Shown: in pieces, positions 49,861-61,760 of the stretch
Position numbering within the stretch: the first letter of the stretch is position 1
Layout: the number at the start of each line of letters is the position of its first letter
Assembly: GCF_007655135.1 (NCBI RefSeq)
Contig: NC_045127.1
Location: 44,341,538 to 44,405,537, forward strand
Origin: Punica granatum
Taxonomy: Eukaryota; Streptophyta; Magnoliopsida; Myrtales; Lythraceae
Reading direction: 5' to 3'
DNA: 64,000 nucleotides
Position numbers and translations under genes: made by a program
The notes under the pieces: generated by a model
The model's input: the letters and a program-made list of their open reading frames with translations, nothing else
What the model was told of the DNA's origin: nothing
Databases searched by the model: none

Positions 49861-52232
49861 TGCATACCAGAAACGGCTAGAATCGGGTGAGGAGACCGCT
49901 CAAGACCCGAGCCGGGTCAAGGTAGTTCACGGCCTTTCTCTAAGGGAAGTGGCAGAGAGCCCTTGACCCCTCTTGGGCCAAGGGTGGCCTCCTTTTCCGG
50001 TTTGAAGTCGATTCTCGGATTGTGTGTCGTTATGTTTTCTATCATGTCGTTAATCAAGTGATAAATCGCACGTTAAATGCGTTAGGTTTAAGTAATTTGC
50101 ATGGATTTGGGTATCGGTCACTATCTCGGGCCCACGAGGGTCTAAGAGCATGTTGGCCATCATTGACCGAGTATTCTTGGCCTTTGAGGACCCATCTTGG
50201 TCCCCGAGATACAAATCGTTCCAACGAACCCACGCATTTAAAGCATACGGTAATAATCACATTTAATAATTCCATATACCAGGTTATCGGGGCGTTCCAC
50301 TCGGATAATTAACCCACTTGACCTTTAAATAAATTTTACAAATCAGCCACTAACTTGTAATCGCATCGACGGTTCATGAACAATTGGACATGCCCTTTTT
50401 AAAATCACAATTTTAAGAGCACCGCGACACGTGATATGCGTAGCATGGACATCTAGGGAGCACTCGTCATCTTGACTCGAGTTTGGGCTCGATTTGAGGC
50501 GGCTCAATTCGAGGTGTATGAGTTCTTCTTAGACCACTTTCGGGCGAAGTGACCGTTTTCTTGGTTCTTTTAGGGCCATCGTGACCCCGATAGATCCAAG
50601 GGATTGGTCGATACTGGCTACCAAATTTCAATAGTCCGTATCACATGATCTCGATTTTCAACATGCACATTACACATTTTCCAATTCAAGAGCATGACTG
50701 TCGGTTTGTGATCCGCCGACACCTTTGGCTTTAGGATGATCGAAACACTTCGAGTCACAGGTGAAGACGGACAGTCTGTTTAGATGCAGGTTTCATCTGT
50801 GTAGCCCTCTTCACTCGATCAAAGTATTTCTGTCATCCTAAAGTAAATTCAGGTAATTAGATCCGGCATCTCTGTCATAAAACATGAAATTCGACTAATC
50901 ATGTACTTTGCATAATCAAACATGGACAATTAGGCAAATATAGATATATTTAGGATTTTTAGGCGAAAATATATTCTTGTCATAATCTGTAAAGTCCGTA
51001 TTGTCACCATGACATAACAATTTAAAATAAACCCACACATCCTTAGCTAGCACTGCATGCAAGCACGCCTTATTGTCTATTTAGGTCAGGAAATTGTTTG
51101 CCAAACAACTCCGGTCCATAATCAGCTAATCACATGCACAAGACGTCTAATACACCATTTGTCCGTATTTATCTGTTTTTGTTTGTTTTCTATTGTTTAA
51201 TTGCGGTTTAAGCCCGAGCCCATAGGATACATCTTGCGCGGGATCCAACGTCCCGAAGCATAGATCATGGGGTCTAATGCCCCATATACATCAGGCGTGT
51301 GCGACCTGAGTGCGGCATGTGGTCCAGCCCTGAGTCACTGTTTTACTTCGAGTAGTGTCCAAGAGGAGGACGACTCAGATTGAGTGCGTGAATCGTGGTT
51401 AGACAATCGCTCGGGAGCTCGATCGGTCCCACTATCATCTCAAGGGTCTTAATCCTCTTGCTATCCGTTGGTCCGGTCGGATTCGATCCCCAGCTCTCTG
51501 AGCTCGCATTACCTTAATTTACTTCTTGGTTATTCAAATCTCACAATGAGTCAGAGCGGAATATTTGGCCGAACGCGAGCCGACTGGGGTCCATATACTG
51601 TAATTTTGTATTCATTTGAGAGCACATTTTAAGGATGTTATTTGTACATTGATTCATTCATTGTAAGGACCCTGGTTAGTGAGTGGACGATCTGAGTAAC
51701 GACCCGATCGAACTGGTCTACTTCTCCAGAGACGAGTAAGCCAATGCTTCGTAGTTTCGGTCCGTGCGAGGAATCGATCATCATGGTCAGGTGAACCATA
51801 GCGAGGATAGCGGACCAAATCCTTGATGCGCGGGCCTACTCCCCTCTTGGATCTTAGCCCGAATCAATCGGTTCTTCGAATTTATGGTGTCAAAATGGGT
51901 GAGGAGAGCGCAACATAATCATGCAGTGAATGAATAAATTGGCAAGCCCTAGACAAACAGAATACTGATAGGGCGTGCGGGATATAAGCCCGCACATAAC
52001 AGAACCCCCGAATTCGGAATCTCCGATTTTGTGTGGCTGTTGCCTTAGCAAACTAGGTGTATTACATATCTCTAGACCCGGACAACTTACCGGCCCTCGA
52101 CCATTGGGTCGTAAACGGGTAGTGGCGACTCCTCACGCGTGTCTATCATGCGTTCCCCGGAAAAGTGGACACTCTCAAACCGTGTGATCGGTCGCATGCA
52201 TGTGGGCCCCGACGAGACGAAATTCGTATCCG
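49861..52232 (+). mobile_element. Second LTR-like copy of the solo-LTR family, truncated
   Basis: Colinear with the 3' half of the 42142-45159 LTR. Shared blocks in the same order include ttgtaatcgcatcgacggtt (50355), cataatcagctaatcac (51117), the zone around 51617-51690, and the end block agaacccccgaattcggaat to cccgacgagacgaaattcg (51999-52228). Identity is clearly lower than between recent copies. The terminal gcgcaca is missing, so the right end is lost or mutated. Confidence 0.7.
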
Positions 52233-52748
52233 TAGATTAAGAATATGCTCTTATCTTCAACTGTGGTTCTCTGACTCATAAATAGATAATATAGAATGTT
52301 TTGATTCGAACTTGACACGTTATGAGATTGTAACCACACTAAAAAACTGGAGATATAATACGTTTCTTTCCTCAGGAAATACGCCCATCCGGGGCTCCCT
52401 ATGAATACGAGGGCATGTACTACTTGACATCTAACCCATATAGTGTACCTACGTCACACGCACGTAAACACAAGCTCTCCTATCTTCAGAATATTCTTCA
52501 CATTTCGAGATTGGCTATCGGGTGTCAAAGGCAATATTTAAACATGAGCACCTGTTCATTTTTACATCACAAAAGTTTCATTCATAGGCATTGCTGAATA
52601 ATAAGATGAAATAAATGTGTTATGAACAATTATTCAATCCACTTAATATGATCACCGACATAAACTGTTGGTCTAGAGAAGCCATAACTTTTGGAACATG
52701 ATATTTCTGGTCTTACTGCCAGATACTCAACGAAACAAGCTTTGTTTC
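52233..52748. other. Short intergenic region downstream of SDR-D
   Basis: No coding exon; likely 3' flank of SDR-D. Confidence 0.35.
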
Positions 52749-54500
52749 TTACAAATTAGAGACTTCTTTCTTGGAGAAGAAGAGGCCAGAAGGCCCGGTT
52801 TCCGGGAGAAGAGCCAGGTGTACAGGGCTCTCTGCTCCTTCAGCAGCGCTTAGAAATCCATTGTTTCCAGTCATATCCGTCTTGACAAAGCCCGGGCAGA
52901 CGCTGTTCACCAGGATGGATGGGAAATCTTTCGCTAGGAGCCTCGTGTAAGCATTCAAGGCTGCTTTCGACAGCTTGTATGCGGACATATTCTCAGGCCA
53001 GCCTTTGGCTTCTAACTGGCCCTGCTGGAGATCTCCGAGGAAATCCTTAAAGATCTTGTCTATTCGATCTTTTGTTAGGTTTTCAATGTCTCCCAGGGCA
53101 TCTCTAATTGACTTCCCTGGAATATTCTGAGAATTGACAAAGATATTGACGTAAGTTTTACTAAAGTCTCAGGAAAAATAGTGATCCACACCTCGGTTCG
53201 ATGAACAGTTCATTGAGTTCTCTTGAATTCCGACTAACGATGAGAAGCAATTTAATTTCCAAAATATGAAAGATAAAATGAATCATGAGTATGCAAAATT
53301 GGAAGGCCGAAGTTCAAGCATATTTTACGGCCGAATATAACTGGAAAGTCTAAGACTATCACTAGTCTACCTGCAAGAGTCCTGAAACTGAAGAGACGTT
53401 GACAATCCTTGCAGAATTCGATTGTTGAAGTAGGGGAAGGAGAGCTTCTGTCACTCTTTTTGGACCATAGTAGTTCGTTTCCAGGCATTCCACGGCCAAT
53501 TGGTAATTCTGGTTTGCCATCATTTTCCACTCGCAGTCATCAGTTGGCTATATCAAAAGGGCAAACAGATATACCAGTTCTGTTAGGAAAACTTGATTGC
53601 CATCCCTTTTAGTTTCATTTCTATTTTGTTTTACAATTGAAAAGCCGTGCAGCATCGCATGAAGACTTACCAAACCACCAACACGCTCAACAGCACCTGT
53701 AAGGGCAACATAATCTATGACAGTTCCAACAATCGCAGCATTGTTCACCTGCAATAGTTTTCCATCTTCTTTTGGTCAATAAAGAGAGGCATCAGAAAAT
53801 GAGTTTCGATAAGGAATCACGGCAAATTTGGGGGAAAGAATGGGATGATCCAGGAATTTCATCACCAATCTCTATCTTGTTATTTTGGGTCAGTTGATGG
53901 CATGTAAAAGCTACAATTTACCATTAACGAAACGAATCTAAAAAATACACAAGAAAGAATATGAAGCACACGGTTAAGGGAAAAATTGGACCAGCGATGT
54001 ACCAGAATGTCCAGCTTTCCGAACTGGGTTCTGATAAACTCAGCCAGAGAGTCGATGCTTGCGGAATTGGTAACATCAAGCTTATGAAAAACCACTTCAC
54101 CGGAGAGAGTGACGGAGCTTTCTTCTTTCAGCTTGCAAACAGCCTCGAGACCCCTCTTCTGGTCTCTTGAAGTTAAGACCACCGTCACCCCTTTCGAGGC
54201 CAGCTGCCTGCAAATCTCCAACCCGATCCCTTTGTTCCCTCCCGTTACCACAGCATGCCTTTGAGAAGAGAAAGAAGCCTCTCTTATCTAAATGTCCAAC
54301 AATAATGAAAGGATCTACATACCGGCAGTTTCTGGCATGTCATCGAAGATGCTCATATCCCTGTAATGCATCATCTACGTTATGAAACTAGGATCACCGT
54401 GTACAAGGTTTCAAGACATGCCAGCACCAATTGTTGCGAAGGGAAGAATTGGAAGGTTAAGGTACCTTTGCGTAGCCAGAAATGTGGATGCTTCTGCCAT
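52749..54500 (-). CDS. SDR-D: short-chain dehydrogenase/reductase, (+)-neomenthol dehydrogenase-like
   Basis: NADPH-dependent reductase of the same family as SDR-B; the substrate is not predictable. Exons: 54466-54500, 54003-54258, 53671-53748, 53371-53547 and 52749-53126, all GT-AG with matching phases, giving 307 aa and stop [11 protein letters not shown] is at 17-24, and the cofactor-stabilising motif reads NNAA at 99-102 instead of NNAG. The catalytic Ser is in VNVSS and YKLSK is at 232-236. The start [12 protein letters not shown] is longer than in SDR-B but matches SDR-C. It is closest to SDR-C, from which it is separated by about 12 kb of mostly retroelement sequence. A 196-residue plus-strand open frame over exon 1 and the upstream region is an antisense shadow. 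Confidence 0.92.
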
Positions 54501-56280
54501 GGAATGGGATTCTGGATAACAAGAGTACTAATTGCGTCTCTGACTTCAGTGTTTCAATATAAATATCTACTTTTTCTTTTTTATCGAAAAGTCACGAGGA
54601 TCCTTCGTATATCCACTGCAAAAATGGATATAAGAGAAAATGCCCAACCAAATATTACAAGAGCTGGATATAATAGTTTATCCGCTGGGCAAACTACAAA
54701 GGAAAATACTGTGAAAAATCACATCAAAATAAATACAAGTACAATTGAAGATTGTCATCTTGAAATCATCAGTCCCGATCACGACCTGTTTGTAGCATTC
54801 ACCATGGACCCCAGTGTCCACCAGGAGTGGATCACCAGCCTTATCCATAATCCATGGCAAATTCCACTCATCCCGACACCTTCTGACCCGACTCGACACC
54901 TTAACCCGACATGCATTCTGCCTCTCCCTGTTAAACGACCCGATCAACGGATCTGATTTGGCGCTCCTCGATTCTGGCCAGGGTCGTACTCAATCCGACC
55001 TGATATGGTTGGGTCTAGCTTAGATCCAATCAGGTCGAGCAGGATCCGGTTAGTTCAAACATTGGTATTTCGGTTCAAACATATAGTATTTTGTAAGTAT
55101 ATAATAATCTTAATAACTAAAAGTACTAAATTGAATCTAATTTTAGTATTCCAATTGTACTTGAAGTACTCCAATTTTCAAATATTTAGTATTTTAGTTT
55201 AAATGTTAGTATTTTGAGAGTACATTCAAATACTAACTTCAACTATTATGCATGTGATCTATGACATTCACCGCTTTCAAATGATGGGTCCATCATTGAT
55301 TATTGATATTAATATAAATAAACTAGATGCCATCTTCCTCCACTCTTCTTCCATAAGATGACAAACATCGGTATTGGGGGTAGAAACTATAGCTTTCAAT
55401 TTGGAAATTTCCAATTATATATTATATCATATATTATATTATTATATCCTTAAATAAACTAAATCTCTTGCACATTATGCCATCTGGCACTCCCATACTT
55501 TTTCTTTCTTATTTCATTTTTTATTTTTTGGCAAAAAATGAAAGGAATATGTGGCAAAGGTTTTTCTTTTTCCTTTTTAAATCAAATTAATGTAAATGGA
55601 GAGGAATGGGTTTTAATGTAGCGGCACAAGGCACCGGCTCGAAAGTTAAATAGTTCTAATTCTAGGTTCAAGTAAGGTCGATCCATTCGAGGGATAAAAC
55701 TCTGTCGTAATGGATTTTCTCTAATCACAAGACTACTACCAGTGACCTCGCTTTAGGGGAACAAACAATGAATCACCTAAAATCAACCCATTAGTAAAAA
55801 CTCTATTTCAATTTATCACTAATTTGAGAAGTCTCTTGTCATTTAACGTTGAATTTTGGATATGTCCTTATCTTTTTTTTTTCATAATAAGACCGTAGCC
55901 TGAGAAATATACCTATTTTTTCCCATGAAATGTAAAGTTACATTGATTACATAATTCTTTTAATGAATATCGAACCCCGACAACAAGTAAAGTGTGTATA
56001 TTTAAAATTAGCAGAGCTCAAGGCATATTATATTGTGAACATAGTCTAATTGGAAGCATTAAGAATTCAATTTAAGATTAACACGGAAAAAATATTAGCT
56101 GTCATACTATATGAAATATTAATTACTACATTCTTTTGAAAAATTTGAATTATTTAGTATCAATCGAGAATTTATAAGTATTATACATAAATAGTTTTAT
56201 CATTAATTTCAATCGTACTATATATATTGGTTATTACGCAAACTATCACGATAAAGCAAAAAAATTAATAAAAAGATTTT
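54501..56280. other. Intergenic region upstream of SDR-D
   Basis: Probable promoter near the gene, then AT-rich sequence with loose agtattt repeats at 55070-55230. No gene seen. Confidence 0.4.
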
Positions 56281-56314
56281 CACATCCACGGCATTGCCCG
56301 AAATAATAGTCTAG
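56281..56314 (+). mobile_element. Helitron-like 3' terminus
   Basis: Weak hairpin ccacgg...gcccg, then aaataatagt and CTAG followed by T. Same overall layout as the other Helitron-like ends in this window. Confidence 0.35.
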
Positions 56315-56597
56315 TAGCGATATGATGACGGTCCATTGGCAGAAGGTGGCGAGTGTATGGGGTTTCTCCACCTGCAACCACTTCCTTTTTCATTTTTTTT
56401 TATATATTTTTTCCATTTCTTTTATAATTTCTAATTTCTTAAATTTGCTCTAATTTTTTAGTGTTTTTAAATATTATCCAAATAAGATTTCATGTAATTC
56501 GATCGACACGTGATTAGTACCACGTAATTCAATTGACATGTTATGTTAAATGATCTGATCATTAGATCGACACATTATGCCCTTTAAGTGTTTCTAA

Positions 56598-57520
56598 TGT
56601 TAGTGATATGCCCTAGAGTTGGTTTATGTATTTGAATAATTCCTTTTATGGCAATGAAGTTTATTTTACTATTCATATATTGTTTATATTTATTAGAGTA
56701 AAGTCCTCAAGATATTTTGGATGCTTCATTCTTAAAGAGTTAAGAATATGAGTAACGGAGTAATTCGGTAAGAAAATCTTTAAACTGTCACGATCATAGG
56801 AGATTTAACCGGGCATTATCTCTCCAGATAGATCGTCACCTCTCTCTGTATCCTTGATTAGTATATAAATACTAATGAAAATGGAAAAGTGAGTATCATG
56901 CTATCTGATAACTGATGTCGGGACATACATGTGGATACTTATATGATAAGTAGTCGAACGTGATGTTCATATAATATTCATATGGTAATTTACTAATTTC
57001 AATGAATATTAGCTAGCCTGTATTAGTACATATAGTCCTTAGACCTGAGATGGAACGCTATCTCATGTATATGTAATTAGAATTCGCTACTGCCAATGTA
57101 TTTGTGCTTGGCATGAATATTTGGCAGATAGTGGTTCTAGTTAGTTATACTTGGAGGTAAGGGTCTAATCAAGACTGGATTCACTAACCTGAGTAAACAT
57201 GGAAAATGTCCTATGGATGTGAGTTTTATTTTGGATCGAAAAATCCTCAGTCGGGGTACATAGACTTGAATAGAAAAGAGTTTGTGTTTAAGTTCTATAG
57301 ATCTAATACTAAAATCAAAGAATCCATATGGTCCACTGAAGGGTTTGACATTTACCGTAGCTCCTGTTAGATTGAGATCTTGTAGTGAAGGGACTCAGTA
57401 CATGGTGTATTCGGTCATAGGTTCATTAAAATGTTTTAATTATACATTTGTCACCAATACGAACGACCAATAACAACATGCACTTGAGGTCCGAAGTACT
57501 AGGCGTCGAATTGAGCCGTA
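56598..57520 (+). repeat. Truncated 5' LTR of the Copia element
   Basis: Aligns with the 3' LTR from its first base to about 57470, and weakly to about 57520 (ctaggcgtc ... gagccgt). After that the sequence is unlike the 3' LTR. The last ~970 bp of the LTR are missing. Confidence 0.8.
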
Positions 57521-57779
57521 CATAGAGATGTATTGAACAAGGAGTTGTTCGCTGGTAGAATGCTTGTTTCCAGTAATGGTAGGTACTTGAGGGAATTAGT
57601 ATTTTATGAGAATTTAATCACCCGCTAGGAATATTTCCTGATTAAGATTCTCGTTTCCCATTTTGGAAGTGTAAGATTAAGAAAGATAGTGGGAGACCAT
57701 TTTGATTGAAAGTCCATGATCATTATGGTTAGTATACATAAATTCACTGGTTTAATTATGTTATTTTCTGCAGTCATGA

Positions 57780-60700
57780 TAAGTATGAAATCAATGAATC
57801 CTCTCTCGAGTATACTGAATGATAACAGGCTCACTAGGCCTAATTTTTCGGACTGGCTCCTTAACCTGAACATCGTCCTAAACATGGAAGCTTTAGGGTA
57901 CATCCTAGAGACTTAGGCAGTTGATCCTCCCGGTGATGATGCTTCAAATGACCAGCTGAACACATATAAGTTGTAGTCGGCCGATGATATGAAGGTTCGC
58001 TGCTACATGCTTACTTCTATGAGCAATGAGTTGCAGAAGCAGTATGAGAACATGAAGAGCGCTCATGAAATATTGAAGAATCTCAAGGAGCTTTATGGAG
58101 AGAATAGCAGGATCGTACAATATGAGATATAGTAGGAATTGTTCCGTGCGAGAATGCAAGAAGAGACTAGTGCTGGATCTCATGTGCAAATAATGATCAG
58201 GCTGAGTCAGTAGCTTGAGAACTCGAGTTTCAAATAAATAAAGGATTTCATGTGGATTGAGTCCTTCAGTCTCTTCCCCGATTCTTTCTCAGGGTTCATT
58301 GTAAACTTTCACATGAATAAGTTTTCATGTTCACTGCCTGGCTGCTGAATATGTTGGTCACTGCCCAGAATGCTATGACTAACAAAAGGAAGGATAAGGA
58401 AGTCATTCTTGTGGCTAATGCTCTTTCCAGTAAGACTGGTAAGAAGAAGAAGAAGTCCAAGAAAGGTTCTGTCCCTTCGTCGTTAGCAAGGGTCTCCAAC
58501 AATAAGGGCAAGGCGAAGAATATTTCGGATAAGGGAACTTGTTTCCACTGTGGCAAGGATGGACATTGGAAGAGAAATTGTCCTCAGCACCTCGCCTAGC
58601 TGAAAACGAACAAGGGAAAGAAACCTTCGGAAGGTATGTCTCTCTCTTGTTATGTTAGTTCCAATAGTTCATATAGCTCATCGACCGAGGTACGAGCTCA
58701 CATGTTTGTACCTCTATGTAGGAACTAGCAAGCAGTAGGGTCCTTAGAAAGAATGAGGTTTGTCTGAAGATCCGCAATGGAGCAAGTGTTGCGGCCAAAG
58801 CTGTGGGGTCAACTTCATTACGTCTAGATGGACACGTTTTATTTCTAGATCGTGTTTTAGTTTTACCAAACACCTGTTGGAACATAATTTTTGTTTCTAG
58901 TTTGAGTCGGAGTAGATATTTGTTTGATTTCAGACATGATGTTTACGATATTTATTATGGTAATAAAGTTGTTGGCCTCGGTTATTTGCACGACGGTCTT
59001 TATTATCTTAAAGCTAGAAATGAGACACTTCTGAACACGATTGAGATTAATACCGTATCCGAATCTATTCCAAGTCTAAAGAAACTTTGGCACCTTAGAC
59101 TAAGACATGTTACAGATGATAGGATATTTATGTAGGTTGGAGAAGATTGGACTCATAGTTCCCCTGGGTTTTGAACCTAATCCGACTTGCAAGTCTTGTC
59201 TTCAAGGCAAGATGACTAGGGCTCCATTTGTAAGACAAATGGAAAGGGCCAAAGAAGTTCTAGAACTCATACATAGTGATGTGTGTGGTCCATTTAGTGA
59301 AGTGGCTAGGGGTGGTTATTCTTACTTCGTCACCTTTACCGATGATTACTCATGGTTTTAGTATGTTTATCTTTTGAAGTATAAACATGAATCCTTTAAA
59401 AAGATCAAGGAATTCAAGGCTAAAGTAGAAAAGCAGAAAGGGAAGAGCATCTAGACTCTTCGATCTGATCGAGGAGGAGAGTACATGAGTATTGAGTTTG
59501 GTGATTTCCTAAAGGAGCACGGCATTGTTTCTCGATTTACTCCACCAAGAACACCACAGTTGAATGGAGTCTCTGAGAGGAGGAACCGTACCCTGTTGGA
59601 CATGGTTTGATTGATGATAAGCAATATTGAGCTTCCCATTTTGATGTGGGGATATGTGCTGCAGATTGTATGTTAATTGCCTAACAAGATTCCAAGCCAG
59701 TCGGTGTCTACCACTCCATATGAAATGTGGAATGATATGACACCTAGTCCTAAGCACGTTAAGATTTGGGTTGTCCTGCATTCATTAAAAAGCAAAAGAC
59801 TGACAAGTTGACAACCCGGTCCGAGAAAATCATGTTTGTTAGATATCCGAGAGACAACCTTGGATAATATTTCTACCTTCATATTGAGCAAAGGGTTGTT
59901 ATTAGTAGAGGTACGATCTTTTTGGAGAAACAGTTTGTTTAGGAAGGCGGCATGAGAAGGTAGATTGTACTTGATGAAGAGTCATCAGATTGACAGACCG
60001 ATCAGTCGCCCATTCCGATGGACACTGATAAACCAGTTGAGACACCTACTCATATTGAGAAAGTCATAGAACCTCGAAGGTCTAGTAGGGTAACTCTTAC
60101 TCCCGCGAGGTACTTTAATCTTCATGAAAATGTGCAAGAGTTGTTCGTTCATGGAGATAATAATCAGAGGGATGATCCTACCACTTATGAGGAAGCTATA
60201 TCAGATATAGATTCTTCTAAATGGCTGGAGGCTATGAAGTTCGAGATGGACTCCATGAGCAAGAAGCAAGTCTGGGATCTTGTTGACCCTCCTGAAGGTA
60301 TAGTACCTATAACAAACAAATGGGTCTTCAAAAGAAAGATTGGCACTGATGGAAAGGTAGAGACCTGTAAAGCTAGGCTAGTGGCTAAGGGTTATAGCCA
60401 AAGGATGGGAGTTGACTATGACGCGACTTTCTCACCTGTAGCTATACTGAAGTCCATCAAGATACTGCTAAACATTGTTGCACACTATGATTATGAGGTT
60501 TGGCAGATGAATGTCAAGACTGCATTCTTAATGGATACATTGAGGAAGACATATTCGTGGACCAACCCAAGGTTTTTGAATCCAAGGATAAGTCCAAGGT
60601 GTGTAAGCTTAAGATATCCATTTATGGTCTTAAGCAGGCTTTTAGGAGCTGGAATCGACGTTTTGATGATGCCGTGAAGTCCATTGGTTTCATCAAGAAC

Positions 60701-61746
60701 AAAGATGAGCCATATGTGTACAAGAAGGTTAGTGGGAGCATGATTGCCTTTCTTGTATTATACGTGGATGACATTCTGCTGATGGGTAATATTTTGGTAC
60801 TCTCACCTTTGTAAAGGGCTGGTTGTCTAAGACTTTCTCTATGAAGGATTTGGGAGAAGCGACCTATATTCTAGGTATTCAAATCTATAAAGATAGATCG
60901 AAGAGATTGATAGGTCTATCCCAAGACTTGTATCTGGATAAGGTGTTGAAGAGGTTCAACATGCAAGATTCCAGAAGAGGATTGCTCCCCGTGAGATACG
61001 GTATCCGTCTCTCTAAAACGATGTCTTCCAAGACTCATGAGAAGAGAGAGAAGATGGCAGAGGTGCCTTATGCTTCGGCTATAGGTAGCCTAATGTATGC
61101 TATGTTGTGTACAAGGCCGAATATCACGTATGTTGTTTGTATGACTAACAAGTATCAATCCAATCCAAGACCTGATCACTGGACTGCTGTCAAGAACATC
61201 CTTAAGTAATTGAGAAGGACTAAGGATATGGCTATGTTATATGGAGTAAGTGAGTTGAGACTAGATGGGTTTACACATTATGATTTTCAATCAGATGTGG
61301 ATGATAGAAAGTATATCTTCGGTTATATATTCACCTGTAATGGAGGTGTAGTTAGCTGGAAGAGTTTTAAGTAAGAGACGACTGCAAATTCCTCTATAGA
61401 GCCTGAGTATATCGCTGCATCTGGTGCAGCGAAGGAGGTAGTTTAGATTCGAGAGTTTGTGACAAAGCTCGGTGTTGTTCCCTCTTGATCGTCACTAGTA
61501 GAGCAATACTGTGATAATATTGGACCGATCAATCAGGCAAAGGAACCAAGATCACATCAGAAGTCCAAACAAATGGAGAGGAGATATCACATTATCAGGG
61601 AGATTACCGGGAGAGGCGATGTAGTCATGCAGAAAGTAGCTTCAACAGACAATGTCACTGATCCACTTACGAAGGCCACGACACAACAACAACTAGAGAA
61701 ACATCTAGAGAAGATGGGTCTTAGATACTGTACTGAGTGGCTCTAG
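57780..61746 (+). pseudogene. Copia gag-pol, broken by many stops
   Basis: Order as in Copia elements: gag (LTRPNFSDWLLNLNIVLN, about 57830) with a zinc knuckle CFHCGKDGHWKRNCP (58540-58590); a protease zone (58780-58900) with no readable intact motif; GAG-pre-integrase (LWHLRLRH) and CKSCLQGKMTR; an integrase core with HSDVCGPF, TLRSDRGGEYMS and PQLNGVSERRNR (59270-59600); reverse transcriptase (NKWVFKRKIGTDG, then YVDDILLMG at about 60755-60790); RNase H (GSLMYAMLCTRPNITY, about 61085-61130) and a C terminus ending at TAG 61746. At least a dozen in-frame stops and several frame changes interrupt it. Confidence 0.9.
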
Positions 61747-61760
61747 TGCAAGTGGGAGAT

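Noticed and set aside
54366..54956. 196-residue plus-strand open frame
   Set aside because: Overlaps SDR-D exon 1 and intron 1 on the opposite strand; the remainder has no domain or splice support.
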